Source: an uncultured Bacteroidales bacterium (GTDB lineage Bacteria > Bacteroidota > Bacteroidia > Bacteroidales > UBA932). Taken from it: a stretch of DNA of 13,059 bases. Under the pieces are notes generated by a model. That model was given only the letters and a program-made list of their open reading frames with translations, was not told the origin of the DNA and did no database searches. The stretch spans positions 1 through 13,059 of the forward strand of contig CAKVDS010000054.1 in assembly GCA_934726455.1 (NCBI GenBank), read 5' to 3'. Shown here piece after piece: positions 6,599-12,689 of this stretch (position 1 is its first letter; each line of letters opens with the position of its first letter). The position numbers and the translations under genes are program-made.

Positions 6599-8941
6599 CT
6601 ACTCCTGCTTGAGCGAATCCACCGGATTGGACCGGGCGATCTTCAGCGAACCCGTCACCACTGTCACGAGCACGACAGCCAGCACAAAGACATCTGCCAC
6701 AAGGAAATACTGCGGTCCGAGCGCTATGGCATCGGAGAATCTCTTGAGCCATGAATCGGCTATGAACCAGGCCCCGATGTCTCCGACCAGAACAGCCACC
6801 CCGGCAAGTTTGAGGATGTCAAGAGCCAGCATCCGCACTATCTGGGAAGTCTGCGCCCCGTTGACTTTGCGGACCGCGATCTCTCCGCTGCGGCGGTAGT
6901 TCTCGTCGCGGACATATCCCACAAGTCCCATGATCGCAATGATGACTGCAAAGACAGAACCGAGAGCGAAGGTGCGGCGCATGGAGTCAGTCTCTTTGTA
7001 CATGTCGCGGAAAGTATCTGAGTATGAGGTCAATTCCACATCACGGCCTCCCTCGGTGTCATGCACAATCTTATTGATAACCTCCTCGGCGGACTTCACT
7101 GCGCCCTCTGACTTGTCACGGAATTTGACGACGAGCGTTTTCAATGTGCCCTTATCGCCCTCACACCAGCAGAAGCGGACGCTCGGACGCGCATCGGAGC
7201 TCTCGAAAGAGCCGATAAGATAGTCCTCGTAAACACCGCATATCGTATAATTGTCCCTGTTGTGTCCGGTGATACGGACAGTCTTGCCCACGGCCCCGTC
7301 GGACCAGTCGGCATAAAGACTCATTTTCTCGACAAAGCTGCGGCTTACGGCCATGTCTTCCGGCCCCTCCGGCCTGCGTCCCTCTATGAGCCTGAATCCC
7401 ATCAGGTCAAAAAAGCCTGCGGTCGCATAGTCCTCATCGGCTATGTTGAAGAGCTCGCGGTCATCGCCGGGGAGATAGATGTTGTTTCCGGAAGCACGCT
7501 CAAACGGCAGACAGTATGTGAGTTCGGCGGACTCCACCTCCGGCAGCGCACGCAAGTCACTGGCAACCTGGAGCATCCTCTCCTGGCTCAGGGCCGGGAT
7601 GTAGGTGTAGGCCACATTGTCATAGCCGTAGCCCGGATCGGCATCTATGCTGCGGCGATATTGAAGAGTGACTATGAGCATAAGCGAGACGAGAGCGGCA
7701 TTGACGGCGAACTGCACAGCCAGCAGGGAGAGTTTCCACCTCCGTTTGCTGTCCCTGTACCCCCGGAACGCCGTGGAAACCGGAATCTTGATGAACATCC
7801 TGGCAGGAATCAAGGCAGAGAACAAGAAGACAAGCATGATGGTGAGTGCCAGCACGATGAACGTCTGCGGAATCATCATGTCAGCCACGGACACTCCCAC
7901 AAGCGACTCCACAGCCCCTCGGAAAGCAAATATGATCAAGGCCGAAACAAGCAGCGAGAAAACCAGATTGACCGCCGTCTCCTTGAAAAGCAGGGCATAT
8001 ATGGTACCGTCCCCCGCTCCGAAACATTTGCGTACCCCGACTTCGCGCGAGCGGCGTATCACATCACCTATCGCCACGAGGACATAGTTCATGACGGAGA
8101 CGAGCAGCAGAAGCAGGGCCACCACAGAAAGTATCAGGAGCATATTGCGTACATCAGGATCGTCCCGATGCATGGTCTTCAGCGGTTTAAGCACATAGCG
8201 CAGGCTCGTCCCGTTCTTTTCGAGGCTCTCCAGATCCTGATGAGCCTCCTGCATCTTGCGGATAGACTCCGCCAAAGAAGCCGGATCGATGCCCGGGGCA
8301 AGCTTGACATAACTGGAATACCGGTCATTGCCCATCCAGTTGTTGATGCTCCACTCCCCCATGGCCTCGATGCCGATAAGGGCATCGAAACGCAAGGTCC
8401 CGTTGGCCGGAAAATCTTCATACACCCCCACCACGGTAAGTTTCAGGTCCGGCATGTCCTCGTTGTATATGGTTTTTCCTACAGCCTCGGCCACACCTCC
8501 GAGACGCTCGGCCACGCTGCGGCTCACCGCCACACTGCCGTCCCAAGAATTGAGGGCCTTGACCGGCGTGCCGGCAAGGAATTCACGGTCGAATATATCG
8601 AAAAAGCAACTGTCCGCCACCCGCATGTTGCATTCCAGACTGTTGCCGGACTCATCGAAGAAAACGTCAGAATTGAATACACCGGTGGACCTTGTCGCTG
8701 CAAGCACCCCGGGCACCTCGGCCTTGAAACCAGGGGCCACGGCACCGCTCGTACCCCCGAACTCCTTGCGTTCGCCCTGCCGCGTGAAGTCGGATGTCAC
8801 CTTATATATACGGTCCACATCCTTGTAGAAGCCGTCATAGGACAACTCAAAACAAACCTTGGCAATCAGCACCAACGCAATTGACAGTCCAACCCCCAGC
8901 GAGAGGACCTTGATCAAAAAATCACTTGCTTTTCTCATCAT
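6599..8941 (-). CDS. ABC transporter permease, two FtsX domains (MacB-type)
   Basis: 780 residues from ATG 8941 (ATG 8938 and TTG 8944 are alternatives). Eight membrane helices are visible: about 10-30, then 268-290, 322-340, 360-382, a mid-protein helix 405-425, and 657-677, 708-728, 746-765. Large extracytoplasmic segments lie at 31-265 and 430-655. Each FtsX domain carries the usual motif after its first helix: SREVGVRKCFGA (298-309) and SGEIAVRKVNGA (685-696). This is the common Bacteroidota double-FtsX layout, probably mechanotransmission-type export or lipoprotein handling rather than classical transport. No ATPase gene is in the window, so the partner is elsewhere. The protein begins almost directly with the first helix. 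The LytTR gene upstream on the same strand is its likely regulator. Confidence 0.93.
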   Translation of the reverse strand: MMRKASDFLIKVLSLGVGLSIALVLIAKVCFELSYDGFYKDVDRIYKVTSDFTRQGERKEFGGTSGAVAPGFKAEVPGVLAATRSTGVFNSDVFFDESGNSLECNMRVADSCFFDIFDREFLAGTPVKALNSWDGSVAVSRSVAERLGGVAEAVGKTIYNEDMPDLKLTVVGVYEDFPANGTLRFDALIGIEAMGEWSINNWMGNDRYSSYVKLAPGIDPASLAESIRKMQEAHQDLESLEKNGTSLRYVLKPLKTMHRDDPDVRNMLLILSVVALLLLLVSVMNYVLVAIGDVIRRSREVGVRKCFGAGDGTIYALLFKETAVNLVFSLLVSALIIFAFRGAVESLVGVSVADMMIPQTFIVLALTIMLVFLFSALIPARMFIKIPVSTAFRGYRDSKRRWKLSLLAVQFAVNAALVSLMLIVTLQYRRSIDADPGYGYDNVAYTYIPALSQERMLQVASDLRALPEVESAELTYCLPFERASGNNIYLPGDDRELFNIADEDYATAGFFDLMGFRLIEGRRPEGPEDMAVSRSFVEKMSLYADWSDGAVGKTVRITGHNRDNYTICGVYEDYLIGSFESSDARPSVRFCWCEGDKGTLKTLVVKFRDKSEGAVKSAEEVINKIVHDTEGGRDVELTSYSDTFRDMYKETDSMRRTFALGSVFAVIIAIMGLVGYVRDENYRRSGEIAVRKVNGAQTSQIVRMLALDILKLAGVAVLVGDIGAWFIADSWLKRFSDAIALGPQYFLVADVFVLAVVLVTVVTGSLKIARSNPVDSLKQE

Positions 8942-8945
8942 CAAC

Positions 8946-8991
8946 TTTTTTAAAAAAGCCCCGCCTGCCGAGACAGGCCCGAAGACGGGGC
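8946..8991 (-). terminator. Terminator-like hairpin directly before the permease start (possible attenuator)
   Basis: On the minus strand GCCCC (8991-8987) pairs with GGGGC (8962-8958), with an inner stem GCCTG/CAGGC (8978-8974 with 8967-8963), followed by TTTTTT (8957-8952) and AAAAAA (8951-8946). The T-run ends about 10 bases before ATG 8941. It has the form of an intrinsic terminator for leftward transcripts from the LytTR gene or from a promoter in 9000-9090, so the permease would be read only on read-through or antitermination. Simple termination of the LytTR transcript is the conservative reading, but then no room remains for a downstream permease promoter. Confidence 0.7.
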
Positions 8992-9062
8992 AGTAGCATT
9001 TGTCTAATCGTCCGCAGCATCAATCAGCAAGCGTGCCAAAATTCTCAATCAATTGATTTTCA

Positions 9063-9088
9063 AAATAATACAGGCAGCCCATAGACAA
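9063..9088 (-). promoter_or_regulatory. Weak candidate promoter for the permease
   Basis: Minus strand TTG (9088-9086) followed after about 18 bases by TATTTTG, close to but not matching TAnnTTTG. It is the only plausible element in the gap. It lies directly downstream of the paired palindromes at 9095-9133, as expected for an activated promoter. A perfect 12-base palindrome, AATCAATTGATT (9047-9058), falls in the early leader. Confidence 0.4.
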
Positions 9089-9094
9089 CAGTGC

Positions 9095-9133
9095 TGTAAA
9101 GAAAGTTTACACCCGCTGTAAAGGAAGTTTACA
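9095..9133. promoter_or_regulatory. Paired palindromes, candidate LytTR binding sites
   Basis: TGTAAAGAAAGTTTACA (9095-9111) and TGTAAAGGAAGTTTACA (9117-9133) are palindromes repeated directly at a 22-base period. The half-sites AAAGTTTAC and GAAGTTTAC fit the general LytTR target form (A/T-rich, central GTT, direct repeats about two helical turns apart) at most positions. The second palindrome overlaps the stop codon of the LytTR gene. The pair lies about 155-190 bases upstream of the permease start. Confidence 0.6.
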
Positions 9134-9935
9134 GCAGGCTGGAGAGGGAGTCGTAGTACTGGCGGCTGACCGGGATGGACCGCAGGCCTTCCTGCAGAAA
9201 CTCCGCCTGGATCTGGCCTTCCTTGGCGCGGCTCAGCACCTTGATATGACGGGGGTTGACATAATAGGAACGGTGGCAGCGCACAAGAGCGTGACGCGAA
9301 GCGATATCTTCCAGACTGCGCATCGAGTTGCGCAGCATGAATTCCCGCGGACGGTCACCCTCCATATAATGTATCTTGACATAATTCGCCTCCGCACCGA
9401 TATAAAGGATGGCCGAAGGGTCGATGGTGAGTTTCAGCCGTTTGTGCTCATCATAGAACTTCACCAGAGCCTCGTCCTGCACACGCGCAGCCTGTTCCTG
9501 TCCGAGATTGATGATCAGCCGTGCCATGATGAGGAAGACGTACGGATAGATCATTATGAGGTATGAAAACTTGAGACAGTGCGAGAGGGCGAGGAAGTAC
9601 GGCATCTCGGCCCCATAGAAGAGAGCCGTATAGAGAGCCATGAAAAAAGCGCAGACCAGCAGTTCCCCGAAGCACCAGATGCCGTAATGCCATTTCTTGA
9701 ACGGAATATATTTATACAGAGCCACGAAAATCAGCCGCGTCAGGGCGAGAACCCCGAGGATGATGCAGGTGAGCATCAGAAAGTGGAAGGCGAAGCTCTT
9801 TCCTCCCACCGTGTAGAAATCCTGGACATCGAAAGGGTTGTACAGGAAGCAGAATGAGATGAAGAAAGACGGAATCAGCAGCACATATACCAGATGCGCC
9901 GCATAAGACCTCGGAAGCCGCAGAGAAGAGTCCAT
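9129..9935 (-). CDS. Membrane-anchored LytTR-family transcriptional regulator
   Basis: 268 residues. Four hydrophobic helices occupy about 14-32, 49-74, 84-107 and 113-141; a charged linker (143-170) follows, and the C-terminal 100 residues are a LytTR DNA-binding domain: AILYIGAEANYVKIHY (175-190), FMLRNSMRSLEDIAS (199-213), LVRCHRSYYVNPRHI (217-231) and a final IPVSRQYYDSL. There is no receiver domain, so this is a one-component, membrane-sensing regulator, a form seen in Bacteroidota. It probably binds DNA next to its own 3' end, where paired palindromes precede the permease gene. Start ATG 9935-9933 is preceded by an A/T-rich leader and a good promoter. The signal sensed is unknown. Confidence 0.93.
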   Translation of the reverse strand: MDSSLRLPRSYAAHLVYVLLIPSFFISFCFLYNPFDVQDFYTVGGKSFAFHFLMLTCIILGVLALTRLIFVALYKYIPFKKWHYGIWCFGELLVCAFFMALYTALFYGAEMPYFLALSHCLKFSYLIMIYPYVFLIMARLIINLGQEQAARVQDEALVKFYDEHKRLKLTIDPSAILYIGAEANYVKIHYMEGDRPREFMLRNSMRSLEDIASRHALVRCHRSYYVNPRHIKVLSRAKEGQIQAEFLQEGLRSIPVSRQYYDSLSSLL

Positions 9936-9969
9936 ATTCTATCCATTTTTATCCCTTGACACGAAGGGA

Positions 9970-10000
9970 CTAAAATAAAACACCATGTTTTTCGTCCCAA
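9970..10000 (-). promoter_or_regulatory. Promoter of the LytTR gene
   Basis: Minus strand TTG (10000-9998), 20 bases, then TATTTTAG (9977-9970), one mismatch to TAnnTTTG. Spacing is exact. Predicted leader is about 30 bases. Divergent from the thioesterase promoter about 90 bases away. Confidence 0.6.
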
Positions 10001-10089
10001 AAATAAGGCATTTTCTCCGCAAAACAAGCAGTTTATCACATAAACAGGTGCATCGGACACACTTTTTTCATCCCATGCCGACGCTGACG

Positions 10090-10097
10090 TACCTTTG
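10090..10097 (+). promoter_or_regulatory. -7 promoter element of the thioesterase gene
   Basis: TACCTTTG matches TAnnTTTG fully and lies 12 bases before ATG 10110. The region 20 bases upstream is T-rich (TTTTTTC) rather than TTG. The transcript should have a very short leader, which would favour the later in-frame ATGs at 10116 or 10119. Confidence 0.65.
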
Positions 10098-10109
10098 CCG
10101 CAACAAAAC

Positions 10110-10823
10110 ATGGAAATGATGAACACATACGAATATTCAGTTGTGCCCGAGAATATAGATTTCCAGGGCAGAATCACAGTCCCGGCACTTTGCGGGCATC
10201 TCATCAACGCGATAGGGCAGAACATCCGCAAGGAGGGCTACGGAATCGATGTGATGGCACGGGAAAACAGGAGCTGGGTCCTGATGCGCTCAGCCTTCGA
10301 GATCGACTCACGCCCGGACCTCTACGCTCCTTTATATATAAGCGTATGGCCGGTAAGAGGAAGCGGGCTCACATACAACCGCTGCGTCCGCGTAACCGAC
10401 AAGGAAGGACGGGAGATAGGCCGGGGAACGACGGAATGGTGCATCATCGACCGGACAAGCAGACGTCCCGTATTCCCGGATCTCGGGCTCGACAGCACAG
10501 AGGAGAGCATCCCTTGCAGAAGTCCGCGCAGGATACGGGACTTCGACCCTGAAGTCAAGGACGGCAGGAAAGTCTGCTACAGCGACTGCGACTTCAACGG
10601 ACATCTCAACAACACCCGTTATGTGGAGCTCCTCTACGACATGCTCCCCGAAGAGATTCTCGGCAGTCCGGCCCCTCTGAGGCTGGATCTGAACTACCGC
10701 CACGAAGTGAGACGGGGCGAGAATGTGACTCTCGGGCTGAAGAAGGAGAACAGCGAGGAATACCTCTTCATCGCGCGCGCCGGGGAACAGACCCTGTGCA
10801 GCGCGGCCCTGACACAGGCCTGA
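10110..10823 (+). CDS. Acyl-[acyl-carrier-protein] thioesterase
   Basis: 237 residues from ATG 10110; ATGs at 10116 and 10119 are equally possible. It hydrolyses acyl-ACP to release free fatty acids, in the cytoplasm. The protein is a double hotdog fold as in plant FatA/FatB. The N-terminal half has the helix stretch VPALCGHLINAIGQNIR (24-40) and SWVLMRSAFEI (55-65); the C-terminal half has YSDCDFNGHLNNTRYVE (157-173) with the D161, N163, H165 catalytic set, and LNYRHEV (194-200) with E199. Length agrees with bacterial members. It is divergent from the LytTR gene and convergent with the DUF486 gene, the stop codons being only 3 bases apart. Confidence 0.95.
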   Translation: MEMMNTYEYSVVPENIDFQGRITVPALCGHLINAIGQNIRKEGYGIDVMARENRSWVLMRSAFEIDSRPDLYAPLYISVWPVRGSGLTYNRCVRVTDKEGREIGRGTTEWCIIDRTSRRPVFPDLGLDSTEESIPCRSPRRIRDFDPEVKDGRKVCYSDCDFNGHLNNTRYVELLYDMLPEEILGSPAPLRLDLNYRHEVRRGENVTLGLKKENSEEYLFIARAGEQTLCSAALTQA

Positions 10824-10826
10824 GCC

Positions 10827-11195
10827 TTACTTAAGGAACACGAAGAACACCGCAAGGATGAGGCATCCGAAGGCGGCGATGTGGTTCCACTGTATCCCCT
10901 CCCCCTTGAAAAGGAAGTTGATGATCACAGTGAAAACCGTCAGCGACACCACCTCCTGTATCACCTTGAGCTGTACGAGACTGAACGGTCCGCCGTTGAT
11001 GTTCGAGCCGATACGGTTGGCCGGCACCTGCGCGCAATACTCAAAAAAAGCCAGCCCCCACGAGAAAAGAATCACCAGGATGAGCGGCCACCCCTCGGAG
11101 ATTTTCATCTCCTGAAGTTTCAGATGGCCGTACCAGGCGAACGTCATAAAGATGTTGGACACAATAAGCAGCAACACTGTCCAGACTCCTTGCAT
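10827..11195 (-). CDS. DUF486 small membrane protein (DMT superfamily-like)
   Basis: 122 residues with four hydrophobic helices (about 4-22, 36-52, 78-96 and 103-121). The stretches IFMTFAWYGHLK, WGLAFFEYCAQVPANRIGS and LVQLKVIQEVVSLTVF are characteristic of DUF486, a family with the short four-helix form of the drug/metabolite transporter superfamily. Substrate unknown. Start ATG 11195-11193; a full TAnnTTTG element lies about 30 bases upstream. It shares its promoter region with the divergent guanylyltransferase gene. Confidence 0.93.
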   Translation of the reverse strand: MQGVWTVLLLIVSNIFMTFAWYGHLKLQEMKISEGWPLILVILFSWGLAFFEYCAQVPANRIGSNINGGPFSLVQLKVIQEVVSLTVFTVIINFLFKGEGIQWNHIAAFGCLILAVFFVFLK

Positions 11196-11223
11196 GATAT
11201 GAGTTGATTTCCGTTAAGCGGGG

Positions 11224-11231
11224 CAAAGGTA
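11224..11231 (-). promoter_or_regulatory. -7 promoter element of the DUF486 gene
   Basis: On the minus strand TACCTTTG (11231-11224) matches the Bacteroidota -7 element, 28 bases before the start codon. No TTG occurs at exactly 20 bases upstream. Confidence 0.6.
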
Positions 11232-11252
11232 GGAAATTTGGCGAATTATATT

Positions 11253-11260
11253 CATCTTTG
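11253..11260 (+). promoter_or_regulatory. Possible -7 element of the guanylyltransferase gene
   Basis: CATCTTTG differs in the first base from TAnnTTTG and ends 6 bases before ATG 11267, implying an essentially leaderless message. It overlaps the upstream part of the divergent DUF486 promoter, so the two may interfere. Confidence 0.4.
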
Positions 11261-11266
11261 TCGCTT

Positions 11267-12133
11267 ATGAACGACAACCATATAGTAATAATGGCAGGCG
11301 GAGTAGGCAGCAGACTTTATCCTGTAAGCACTCCGGAGCACCCGAAGCAGTTCCTCGACCTGCTCGACTGCGGCAAATCCCTGATACGTCTGACATACGA
11401 GAGATTTCTGGACATGGACCCGAATGCGAAGTTCTGGGTCGTCACATCCGGGCAGTACATACATTTCATCCACGAACAGCTTCCGGAGATTCCGGACGAA
11501 CAGATACTCTCCGAGCCTGAGCCGCGCAACACGGCACCGTGCATCGCATACGCATGCCGCAAGATACTCAAGAAATACCCGCAGGCCAATATGGTCGTCA
11601 CACCTTCAGACGCCTTCGTGCCGGACCATAAGGCCTTCTCCAGAACAGCGGGTACAGCACTCGACTTCGCAGCGCAACGGAAGGCCATAGTGTGCATAGG
11701 CATAGAGCCGCGCTCACCGCACACCGGCTACGGATACATCCATGCCCCGTCCGCGACAGATGCCGGAAGCGTAGTGAAAGTGAAGGCTTTCAAAGAAAAG
11801 CCCTCGCTTGAAGTGGCGGAAAGGTATCTGGCCGACGGCGGGTATTTCTGGAACGCCGGCATCTTCATCAGCAGCGCCGCAAATCTCGAATCAGAGCTGC
11901 GCGCCCATGCGCCGCAAGTCAGCGCGGTTATGGAAGAACTCGCCCCATCATTCTACACTCCATCCGAAAAATCCGAAGTGGCCAGACTGTTCCCGACTTG
12001 CGAGAAAATCTCCATCGACTATGCCGTGATGGAGAAATCGCCTGACATCTACATGATTCCGGGGCTTTGGGAGTGGAGCGACCTCGGCAGTTTCGAGGCT
12101 ATAGAAAAGATCACAGGCAAAAAATTGAAATAA
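11267..12133 (+). CDS. Mannose-1-phosphate guanylyltransferase, short form
   Basis: 288 residues from ATG 11267; an upstream in-frame ATG at 11204 would place the start inside the promoter region and is rejected. The family makes GDP-mannose from GTP and mannose-1-phosphate for glycans. Visible: IMAGGVGSRLYPVS (8-21), HPKQFLDLL (25-33), SEPEPRNTAPCIAYA (82-96), FKEKP (175-179), FWNAGIF (194-200), ISIDYAVMEK (248-257) and WEWSDLGSF (268-276). The protein stops about 12 residues after the WSDLG motif, so the C-terminal region of about 60 residues in typical 345-360-residue ManC proteins is missing. In the usual PSDH/PADH motif the His is Ala (PSDA, 113-116). Another sugar-1-phosphate nucleotidyltransferase activity remains possible. 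Confidence 0.9.
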   Translation: MNDNHIVIMAGGVGSRLYPVSTPEHPKQFLDLLDCGKSLIRLTYERFLDMDPNAKFWVVTSGQYIHFIHEQLPEIPDEQILSEPEPRNTAPCIAYACRKILKKYPQANMVVTPSDAFVPDHKAFSRTAGTALDFAAQRKAIVCIGIEPRSPHTGYGYIHAPSATDAGSVVKVKAFKEKPSLEVAERYLADGGYFWNAGIFISSAANLESELRAHAPQVSAVMEELAPSFYTPSEKSEVARLFPTCEKISIDYAVMEKSPDIYMIPGLWEWSDLGSFEAIEKITGKKLK

Positions 12134-12146
12134 TTTGCCTGGAAAA

Positions 12147-12178
12147 TTTGGAGAATTAAAAGGAAAAGGATACCTTTG
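12147..12178 (+). promoter_or_regulatory. Promoter of the tRNA-Lys pair
   Basis: TTTG (12147-12150), 20 bases, then TACCTTTG (12171-12178): both Bacteroidota elements match at the exact spacing. It begins 13 bases after the guanylyltransferase stop, and transcription would start about 18 bases before the first tRNA. Confidence 0.88.
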
Positions 12179-12201
12179 CAATCCCAAACCCAAACGGGAC
12201 T

Positions 12202-12274
12202 GACTCGTTAGCTCAGTTGGTAGAGCATCACACTTTTAATGTGGGGGTCTCGGGTTCGAGCCCCGAACGGGTCA
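12202..12274 (+). tRNA. tRNA-Lys (anticodon TTT)
   Basis: 73 bases. Acceptor GACTCGT pairs with ACGGGTC, discriminator A12274. D-arm GCTCAGTTGGTAGAGC, anticodon stem TCACA/TGTGG around the loop CTTTTAA (anticodon TTT), and T-arm CGGG-TTCGAGC-CCCG. CCA is not encoded. Co-transcribed with the next tRNA. Confidence 0.97.
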
Positions 12275-12284
12275 CTAAAAGATT

Positions 12285-12357
12285 GCTTCCTTAGCTCAGT
12301 TGGTAGAGCACCTGACTCTTAATCAGGGTGTCTAGGGTTCGAGCCCCTAAGGGAGCA
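12285..12357 (+). tRNA. tRNA-Lys (anticodon CTT)
   Basis: 73 bases, 10 bases after the first. Acceptor GCTTCCT pairs with AGGGAGC, discriminator A12357. Anticodon stem CCTGA/TCAGG around the loop CTCTTAA (anticodon CTT); T-arm TAGGG-TTCGAGC-CCCTA. CCA is not encoded. The two genes together read both lysine codons and share the GCTCAGTTGGTAGAGCA D-arm. Confidence 0.97.
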
Positions 12358-12358
12358 C

Positions 12359-12390
12359 AAAAAAGCCGGCTATATCAGTCGGCTTTTTTT
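12359..12390 (+). terminator. Rho-independent terminator of the tRNA operon
   Basis: AAAAAAGCCGGC, loop TATATCA, then GTCGGCTTTTTTT: seven stem pairs (one G-T) extended by A/T pairs and ending in seven T residues. It starts two bases after the second tRNA. Confidence 0.92.
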
Positions 12391-12535
12391 GTTTGCCTAA
12401 CCCGACGGGACACCTCGGCACAGGGTAAGCCCGAACAAGCCCACTACATCTACTGCGTCTTTGACTCTTCTGCCCTCTACGGCCCTTTCGCCTTCCTCAG
12501 GCCCTCCGACCCTCCGACTAACTCCCCCTCCTCCC
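12391..12535. other. Gene-free, pyrimidine-rich spacer
   Basis: No gene supported. From about 12455 to 12535 the plus strand is strongly C/T-rich (CCTTCCTCAGGCCCTCCGAC, then CTCCCCCTCCTCCC) with a small CCCTCCGAC duplication. Minus-strand open frames here are low-complexity and are not called. Confidence 0.6.
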
Positions 12536-12652
12536 GTGCGCACGAAACCAATCCCGTGCGTAAAAAGGTGTCTCGTGCGCACGGGACAAGCAAAAACTCA
12601 GTGCCGTGCGCACCAAGGGGCCTGGTGCGCACCATATCAGTCTCGTGCGCAC
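12536..12652. repeat. Array of GTGCGCAC palindromes
   Basis: The 8-base palindrome GTGCGCAC occurs at 12536, 12575, 12606, 12625 and 12645, with a degenerate copy (GTGCGTAA) at 12556. Most extend to ten-base palindromes (CGTGCGCACG or GGTGCGCACC). Start-to-start distances are 20, 19, 31, 19 and 20 bases, a symmetric pattern near two, two, three, two and two helical turns, so all copies face roughly the same side of the helix. This suggests binding of a dimeric protein at several sites. Confidence 0.8.
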
Positions 12653-12689
12653 GGCGATGTTCCACGCCGCCCCATTGTTCCACAGACGA

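Noticed and set aside
7262..8884. 540-codon open frame opposite the permease
   Set aside because: It is antisense to a well-supported FtsX permease, is rich in His and Arg as expected of GC-rich shadows, and shows no domain.
12202..12357. tRNA gene as an integration site for a mobile element
   Set aside because: No integrase and no duplicated tRNA 3' end (att-like direct repeat) is visible downstream; the two tRNAs are complete and followed by a normal terminator.
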